Source of the DNA: Lentisphaeria bacterium
GTDB lineage: Bacteria > Verrucomicrobiota > Lentisphaeria > Victivallales > GWF2-50-93
Length of the DNA: 10,132 nt
Assembly (NCBI GenBank): GCA_020056205.1
Contig: JAGVIF010000050.1
Location: 1 to 10,132 of the forward strand
Reading direction: 5' to 3'
In this document: positions 6,261 through 10,132 of the stretch, piece by piece
How positions within the stretch are numbered: the stretch's first letter is position 1
Layout: the number at the start of each line of letters is the position of its first letter
Translations under genes and position numbers: made by a program
The notes under the pieces: generated by a model
Databases searched by the model: none
Told to the model about the DNA's origin: nothing
Seen by the model: only the letters and a program-made list of their open reading frames with translations

Positions 6261-8930
6261 TTATTGTTTCTGGCGCGGAATCATCATCGCGGAGTATAAA
6301 CCAAATTTGTTTATTTTTCCTCTGATAATTTTTCTTTCGGACTTTTTTGAGAGGGGATTTTCATCGAGGCCGGCGGGGGTGTATGATTTCACGAGCGGAG
6401 ATTTGACGGCAAATGTCTGTTCTTTCGGTGTCGGATTGAAGAGACGAAGAATAAGCGCTCCGTCCCGCCGATCTGTCTGTTTAAAAGAGCTGACGATAAG
6501 TTCAGGATTACCGATTTCAAAGAGTTTTTCCGTGGCGCCGGCATTAAAGGGCGGATCAAATCCCGCGATAAGTCCGAATACCGGCTGAAAGCGCCAGAGC
6601 ATTGCTTCCCTGAAAATGCGCTCGTATTCATTCGAAACAAAAGGCCTGATGCCGAAACGCATTTCAAACCTTCGCCCATAACACTGCGCGTCAGGTGTCA
6701 GAGTTTCCGGGCCGGCTCCGCCGGGACGAGTCAAGCTTTCCCTGCTCAAAATGCCGACCGCGCGGAGAATCGTGATGGCAAGACGGGAATTTTTCGATTT
6801 GACAATTTCATAGTTGAATGGAAATTCTGCGAAAATCGCAAATCCGCTGTCGTCCGCAGGATTTTTGACTGCCATGTAATGATCCGCAGGATGAATCGGA
6901 TCAATGATATATTCTTTGCCGCCTTTCTTTTGAGCGAAGCTGTCAGTGCAGGGGCGTGAAACTTCGTTGAATTTCAGACCCGCGAAACTTTTCTCCGGAA
7001 GAAACGGCAATGACATATTGAGGCGCAGACGATGGTCGTTTGCGAAATTCGCAAAGCTGACGCGGACATCCAGGCATCTTTGTCCGGGACAGAGCGTATA
7101 TGTCAGAGTTACAGGGAGTTCTGCGAAATTCGCAGACCTGCCATCGGGAGCCGAGCTTTGCGAAATTCGCAGTTTGGCCGACAATTCTGCAGCCTGCATC
7201 CCGCTATATCCGTTTTGCGAAGTTCGCAGAAATTTCACGTCATTAAATATTATTTCTCTGTCGTTTGCGATGTGCGAGAAATCATATTCATCGCCACAGT
7301 CCGCCTGGTCTGAAAAAAGACAGATGTCCGGGTATCTGACGCCGTTGGTTTTGTCGAGCATATCAATGCCGCCGTTGGATTTCACTTTGATTTGAAGGAA
7401 CTCGTTTTCAAGGAGATCGCCGATTTCCGTTTTATTCCATCTGTCTTTAGCCTCGAAGAAAAAGCGGTTGATGGAGAACGGTTGAAGTTCGGCATAGATT
7501 TCAAGCACGACTACCGGGTGCGGATGTTCCGTCGAGCGCGAGCGTGAAATTTCACGGAACGGAAGGGGCTTGCCGCTTTCGTCCACAATGTCGTAAAAAT
7601 CATGAACCGGCATATCGCCCCAGTTCAGACGCCCCTCGTGCTCTATTTTAAGTGTCAGGTTTTTTTTCAGAACCGCATTTTGCGCATTGAAAAGAAAGAA
7701 CGCATAGCGGCGGTCGCCGTCTTTTTGTCCTCCATAGATTTCCAGAATTTTTGCCGCCATTTTCCGGATCACGGCGTCTGCGGACTGCTCGGCTTTTGCG
7801 AAATTCGCAGAATCCTCGCGGTGAACGGAATCCACGCTGCAGCCTGTGATATTGTCGTGAAGCTGGCATTTGAGTAGACGCTTCCAGGTGTTTTTTAAAA
7901 TCCTGCCTGCCGGATCAGAGACGCCGATTAACGCGGCAACGGCATCTGCGGCTTCTGCGGTTAGAAGAAGGCGTTCGCACTCCGCGTTCTTCTGTTTCAG
8001 ATAGATGCGGCTGGAAACCGTGCCGCCAAGAATGCTTGCGGAGCCGCCGTTTCCGTGGAGTTCTCCGCAATAGACCTTCCAGGATGCCCTGTCTTTCTTG
8101 CGCATTATTTCGGCGGCTTCATCCCAAGCGCTGTAACGGAAGGTGTATTGATTTGTTTCCGCATTTTTCATAATATCGGGTAGTTCACGCTGGGGTATCT
8201 GATGATCCACTCCCGCAATCAGGACAAACGGCTCTCCCATTTTATCCGCCTGTTTTTCGGCGGCTCCGCGTATCTGCTCCACCGCAAGCTCCATTTTGAA
8301 TTTTGGCTTGATTCGGGAGCTTTCTTTGTCCATGATTTCACCTGTCCCTCCGTGAAGTCCGAGCCGGGCGGCATTGGCATAACCATCACGAAGACGAAAA
8401 ATCTGAACCCGGCTGCCATCCGGAGATTCCCAGAACCAGAATCGCGACTCCGTGTCAATATCGTCATTGACACCCCGCATGAAAATGTATGTGTCAATGC
8501 CGAACCCATTGCATATCATTGGGATGCATGGGATGTGGCCGAAACTGTCCGGCATATATAAAGCATTCTGCCGGGCGTTTAGATCGTCGGCTATTTCCAT
8601 TCCCGTGAGGAGATTGCGGATCAGCGCTTCCCCGCCCGCGCAGTAAAGATCGCTTTGGCAGTATAGCGGGCCGACACGCAAGCGTCCATCTTTTCCCATT
8701 TTCCGGAACAGTTCTATGTCTTCGGGAAAAATTTCCAGATAATCTTCGACGCATAGCAACTGTCCGTCCGCGCTAAATTTGTAGTCCGGATGCTTTTCCC
8801 ACATCAGTTTGACTGCGCTCCACATTTCAACAAGTTTGACTCGGAACCGTTCAAATGGCCAATACCAGGCGCGATCCCAGTGGGTCGTGGGAATAACGAG
8901 GACTTTGCAGTTTTTTTTTACGGTTTTCAA
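6261..8930 (-). CDS. Glycoside hydrolase family 38 alpha-mannosidase
   Basis: The product (889 aa, full length for bacterial GH38) hydrolyses terminal alpha-linked mannose, by a retaining mechanism with a zinc ion. Key motifs are intact: THWDRAWYW with zinc ligands H17 and D19; GEALIRNLLTG at 100-110; PDSFGH at 127-132 with D128 as the predicted nucleophile; ESPDGSRV at 168-175; GVDHQ at 240-244, whose His is a probable zinc ligand; SSRIYLKQ at 306-313; and LHDNITGCS at 357-365. The middle helical and C-terminal beta-sandwich regions follow. There is no signal peptide, so it is probably cytoplasmic and acts on imported oligosaccharides. The start is TTG (8928-8930): an in-frame stop lies four codons upstream and the conserved domain begins by residue 10, leaving no room for a later start. 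No good ribosome binding site is visible. The gene contains five exact or near copies of a 13-bp palindrome, plus a looser one. The exact substrate (mannan, N-glycan or mannosylglycerate type) cannot be decided here. Confidence 0.93.
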   Translation of the reverse strand: MKTVKKNCKVLVIPTTHWDRAWYWPFERFRVKLVEMWSAVKLMWEKHPDYKFSADGQLLCVEDYLEIFPEDIELFRKMGKDGRLRVGPLYCQSDLYCAGGEALIRNLLTGMEIADDLNARQNALYMPDSFGHIPCIPMICNGFGIDTYIFMRGVNDDIDTESRFWFWESPDGSRVQIFRLRDGYANAARLGLHGGTGEIMDKESSRIKPKFKMELAVEQIRGAAEKQADKMGEPFVLIAGVDHQIPQRELPDIMKNAETNQYTFRYSAWDEAAEIMRKKDRASWKVYCGELHGNGGSASILGGTVSSRIYLKQKNAECERLLLTAEAADAVAALIGVSDPAGRILKNTWKRLLKCQLHDNITGCSVDSVHREDSANFAKAEQSADAVIRKMAAKILEIYGGQKDGDRRYAFFLFNAQNAVLKKNLTLKIEHEGRLNWGDMPVHDFYDIVDESGKPLPFREISRSRSTEHPHPVVVLEIYAELQPFSINRFFFEAKDRWNKTEIGDLLENEFLQIKVKSNGGIDMLDKTNGVRYPDICLFSDQADCGDEYDFSHIANDREIIFNDVKFLRTSQNGYSGMQAAELSAKLRISQSSAPDGRSANFAELPVTLTYTLCPGQRCLDVRVSFANFANDHRLRLNMSLPFLPEKSFAGLKFNEVSRPCTDSFAQKKGGKEYIIDPIHPADHYMAVKNPADDSGFAIFAEFPFNYEIVKSKNSRLAITILRAVGILSRESLTRPGGAGPETLTPDAQCYGRRFEMRFGIRPFVSNEYERIFREAMLWRFQPVFGLIAGFDPPFNAGATEKLFEIGNPELIVSSFKQTDRRDGALILRLFNPTPKEQTFAVKSPLVKSYTPAGLDENPLSKKSERKIIRGKINKFGLYSAMMIPRQKQ
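6828..6840. repeat. Variant copy of the TGCGAAATTCGCA palindrome
   Basis: TGCGAAAATCGCA differs from the clustered motif at one position and is preceded by TTC, as are other copies. On the coding strand it is read as AIFA within GFAIFAEF. Confidence 0.5.
7041..7228. repeat. Cluster of four 13-bp palindromes inside the mannosidase gene
   Basis: TGCGAAATTCGCA occurs exactly at 7041-7053, 7122-7134 and 7159-7171, and as TGCGAAGTTCGCA at 7216-7228. Each copy is symmetric around its central base and most extend to the form TTYTGCGAAWTTCGCARAA. The copies are spaced 81, 37 and 57 bases apart. On the coding strand the first two are read as ANFA and the other two, in another frame, as LRISQ and LRTSQ. 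Confidence 0.8.
7797..7809. repeat. Exact copy of the TGCGAAATTCGCA palindrome
   Basis: This copy extends to TTTTGCGAAATTCGCAGAA, a nearly perfect 19-base palindrome. It is read as ANFA within DSANFAKAEQ, just after the HREDS segment of the mannosidase. Confidence 0.7.
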
Positions 8931-9021
8931 TTCTATTTTTTATCGCATAGGAATTTGTATTTCCCGATGTTTACGATTGCGCAGCCGTCTTTGGACTGGC
9001 TCTCCTGAGCTTGTCGAACGG

Positions 9022-9039
9022 GCGGCGCGCCTGCGCCGC
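9022..9039. repeat. GC-rich hairpin followed by a T-rich run
   Basis: GCGGCGC (9022-9028) pairs with GCGCCGC (9033-9039) around a 4-base loop, and TTTAATTTTTTTTT follows on the plus strand. The form is that of a rho-independent terminator, but no plus-strand gene precedes it, so it more likely belongs to a repeat element. Confidence 0.45.
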
Positions 9040-9066
9040 TTTAATTTTTTTTTAAGATAATACAAA

Positions 9067-9105
9067 GCGAAGCGGGGGCTTCGCACTCCAAAGATGCTTC
9101 GCATC
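9067..9105. repeat. Two adjacent small hairpins
   Basis: GCGAAGC (9067-9073) pairs with GCTTCGC (9078-9084) around GGGG, and GATGC (9093-9097) pairs with GCATC (9101-9105) around TTC. The segment ACTCCAAA joins them. Confidence 0.45.
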
Positions 9106-9126
9106 AATGTCAGCCTTTTCTTCATT

Positions 9127-9151
9127 CGGTCGCGGCAAGCGCGACCCTCCA
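9127..9151. repeat. Dispersed GGTCGCG/CGCGACC element, copy A
   Basis: GGTCGCG (9128-9134) and CGCGACC (9140-9146) form a perfect 7-bp stem around GCAAG, followed by CTCCA. The left side CGGTCGCGGC and the 13-base right side GCGCGACCCTCCA both recur in copy B at 9265-9322. Confidence 0.6.
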
Positions 9152-9264
9152 CGGCTTCGCCGGCAGGTGAGTAGCTTGCGATCTCCGAGCGCAAATAGCA
9201 ATTTTAAATTCTGTTTTTTGCGCCGGGACATCGCAAACTACTTTCAGCTTCTGCGCCATTTTCA

Positions 9265-9322
9265 CGGTCGCGGCGAGTCGAATATCCCGATTCGATTTTC
9301 GACATCAGGGCGCGACCCTCCA
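9265..9322. repeat. Dispersed GGTCGCG/CGCGACC element, copy B, with a longer loop
   Basis: CGGTCGCGGC (9265-9274) and GCGCGACCCTCCA (9310-9322) match copy A, but about 32 extra bases lie between the arms. The extra sequence forms its own stem, GTCGAA (9277-9282) with TTCGAC (9298-9303), or alternatively CGAAT with ATTCG. The element starts 3 bases after the stop codon of the prepilin-like gene, so its transcript could form a 3' stem, although no T run follows. Confidence 0.6.
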
Positions 9323-9324
9323 TT

Positions 9325-10128
9325 TTAGTGTATGAAGAAAAATTCCGCTCCAAGTATCCCCCTTTCCCCGAGGGATTCGAGATGTCCGTCAAAGGCAATA
9401 AGATTCCGCTGGCGTCGGTGAGGCTCCTGCCCTTTCAACGGTATGTTCTGATACATCCAGTTGAATTCCTTCCATCCGGCTCTCCATGCTCCTAGGCAAA
9501 TAACATACTCATAGTTCAGGTAATCTTGCTGATAAATGGTCGTTTCGTTCCAGTCCGCGATCATCGGGGCGCGGTCCGGATTCGGCAATGATGTCATCTG
9601 AAATGCCACCTTATAGACGTTTGTTTCCCAGTTGGTGTTTCCCTGGCTTAGATATGCCATGTTGTGGCTTTGGCTAACATAAGTGCGGGCCTCGTCAGTC
9701 AATACATAGGCAGGTATTGCTCCTTTGGCATCCCTGTATTTAGGACAGACGTAATCGTTTTGCCGAAGCAGAGGGATAAGTAAATAATTGTTATCATTAA
9801 GAATCCTCTGGCTGCTGGCATTGGCGTCCCATGCGCCAATCCCAATCAAATATGAATAGTTTGCTGTCGCGCTGGCGCCGTTCCAGTCGGATGCGTAGGA
9901 ATGGTTGGCGAGGCCTGACTGTTTCATTAGACTGGCGCAGACAATGCGCTTGGCCGAGTCCTTGGCAGAGTTCAGCGCAGGCAGAAGCAAAGCGGCGAGA
10001 ATTGCGATTATCGCTATTACGACAAGCAACTCGATCAGCGTAAATCGCTTACGGTACAACTGTTTAACAGCAGGACGGTATAACGGTTCAACGGCAAGAC
10101 GGGAAGATTCCTGGAAATTGTCTGACAA
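9325..10128 (-). CDS. Prepilin-type protein with H-X9-DG motif
   Basis: After an N-terminal extension, residues 27-52 form a type IV prepilin-like leader and hydrophobic helix: [20 protein letters not shown], then [11 protein letters not shown]29 would be the first mature residue and E33 the conserved Glu at mature position 5; the usual Gly before the cut is replaced by Arg. The C-terminus holds H237 and D247-G248 separated by exactly nine residues ([13 protein letters not shown]), the H-X9-DG motif of prepilin-processing-associated proteins (TIGR04294). The body between them is soluble and aromatic-rich. These proteins are thought to be handled by a type II secretion-like machinery and are often found next to carbohydrate-degrading enzymes in PVC bacteria. 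The start is uncertain: the frame opens at TTG 10126-10128, almost at the window edge, may run beyond it, or may really begin at TTG 10057-10059 (then [10 protein letters not shown]). It lies upstream of the mannosidase on the same strand, 394 bases away. Confidence 0.88.
   Translation of the reverse strand: MSDNFQESSRLAVEPLYRPAVKQLYRKRFTLIELLVVIAIIAILAALLLPALNSAKDSAKRIVCASLMKQSGLANHSYASDWNGASATANYSYLIGIGAWDANASSQRILNDNNYLLIPLLRQNDYVCPKYRDAKGAIPAYVLTDEARTYVSQSHNMAYLSQGNTNWETNVYKVAFQMTSLPNPDRAPMIADWNETTIYQQDYLNYEYVICLGAWRAGWKEFNWMYQNIPLKGQEPHRRQRNLIAFDGHLESLGERGILGAEFFFIH
10051..10098. repeat. Two-copy 24-bp imperfect tandem repeat
   Basis: Units 10051-10074 and 10075-10098 match at 19 of 24 positions, and their five differences fall every fourth base. 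Each unit contains a direct or inverted AAC-GTT pattern, such as the palindrome CTGTTTAACAG in the first. The repeat encodes the residues just before the prepilin leader (LAVEPLYR, then PAVKQLYR). Confidence 0.6.
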
Positions 10129-10132
10129 TGCA

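Larger units (their letters stand above)
8931..9324. other. Intergenic patch of short hairpins and repeat fragments
   Basis: No gene is supported in these 394 bases between two minus-strand genes. Open frames here are low-complexity, Arg-rich translations of repeat DNA. The patch contains CTTTGGACTG (8989-8998) and, in the opposite orientation, CACTCCAAAG (9084-9093), CCTGAGCTTGTCGAACGGG (9004-9022), three small hairpins between 9022 and 9105, and two copies of a GGTCGCG/CGCGACC element. From memory, fragments such as CTGAGCTTGTCGAA and CTCCAAAG next to GC-rich hairpins recur between genes in PVC-group genomes; I could not check this. No convincing promoter for the mannosidase was found. Confidence 0.5.

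Noticed and set aside
6946..7395. 149-codon plus-strand open frame opposite the mannosidase
   Set aside because: The minus-strand frame carries all the GH38 motifs and is continuous, so this is an antisense shadow.
9022..9053. Rho-independent terminator on the plus strand
   Set aside because: The form fits, but no plus-strand gene ends nearby; the flanking genes are both on the minus strand.
8940..9194. 84-codon minus-strand open frame upstream of the mannosidase
   Set aside because: It is an Arg-rich translation of hairpins and repeat fragments, with no ribosome binding site or recognisable domain.

Overview
The window looks like a chromosomal segment from a member of the PVC superphylum, most likely Lentisphaerota (Victivallis-like). 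The main reason is the gene at the right edge: a prepilin-type protein with an FTLIELLVV leader and a C-terminal H-X9-DG motif, a protein type that is greatly expanded in Lentisphaerota, Planctomycetota and Verrucomicrobiota. It sits next to a bacterial GH38 alpha-mannosidase. The assignment is inferred from protein style; there is no rRNA or other phylogenetic marker here.

Layout: (1) bases 1-201 hold no gene but contain an interrupted hairpin. (2) Bases 217-5858 on the plus strand carry four genes (713, 425, 298 and 238 residues). Each begins with a clear signal peptide and none belongs to a family I can name with confidence. The third and fourth are separated by a degraded N-terminal piece of an IS1595-family transposase (about 4737-5122). 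Base composition changes abruptly inside genes 1 and 2: a GC-rich block from about 1250 to 3110 spans the C-terminal half of gene 1 and the N-terminal half of gene 2, with AT-rich sequence on both sides. (3) Directly after the last stop codon lies a 279-bp MITE-like element (5859-6137) with 21-bp perfect terminal inverted repeats inside 58-bp imperfect ones. It is followed by a solitary sequence resembling a type I-C CRISPR repeat (6164-6197) and a 13-bp hairpin (6221-6255) that probably terminates the convergent gene. (4) Bases 6261-8930 on the minus strand encode an apparently intact cytoplasmic GH38 alpha-mannosidase. (5) Bases 8931-9324 form an intergenic patch of short hairpins and dispersed-repeat fragments. 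(6) Bases 9325-10128 on the minus strand encode the prepilin-like protein, whose N-terminal extension is encoded by a 24-bp tandem repeat.

How the genes may work together: the mannosidase and the prepilin-like protein share a strand and form a plausible glycan-use pair (surface or periplasmic protein plus intracellular hydrolase). The plus-strand genes form a candidate operon of exported proteins of unknown role; the last resembles the N-terminal chaperone region of SurA weakly.

The most unusual observation is a 13-bp palindrome, TGCGAAATTCGCA, found four times within 188 bp of the mannosidase coding sequence (7041-7228), again at 7797, and in relaxed form at 6828 and 1866. It is read in two reading frames, so it appears to be maintained at the DNA level rather than the protein level.
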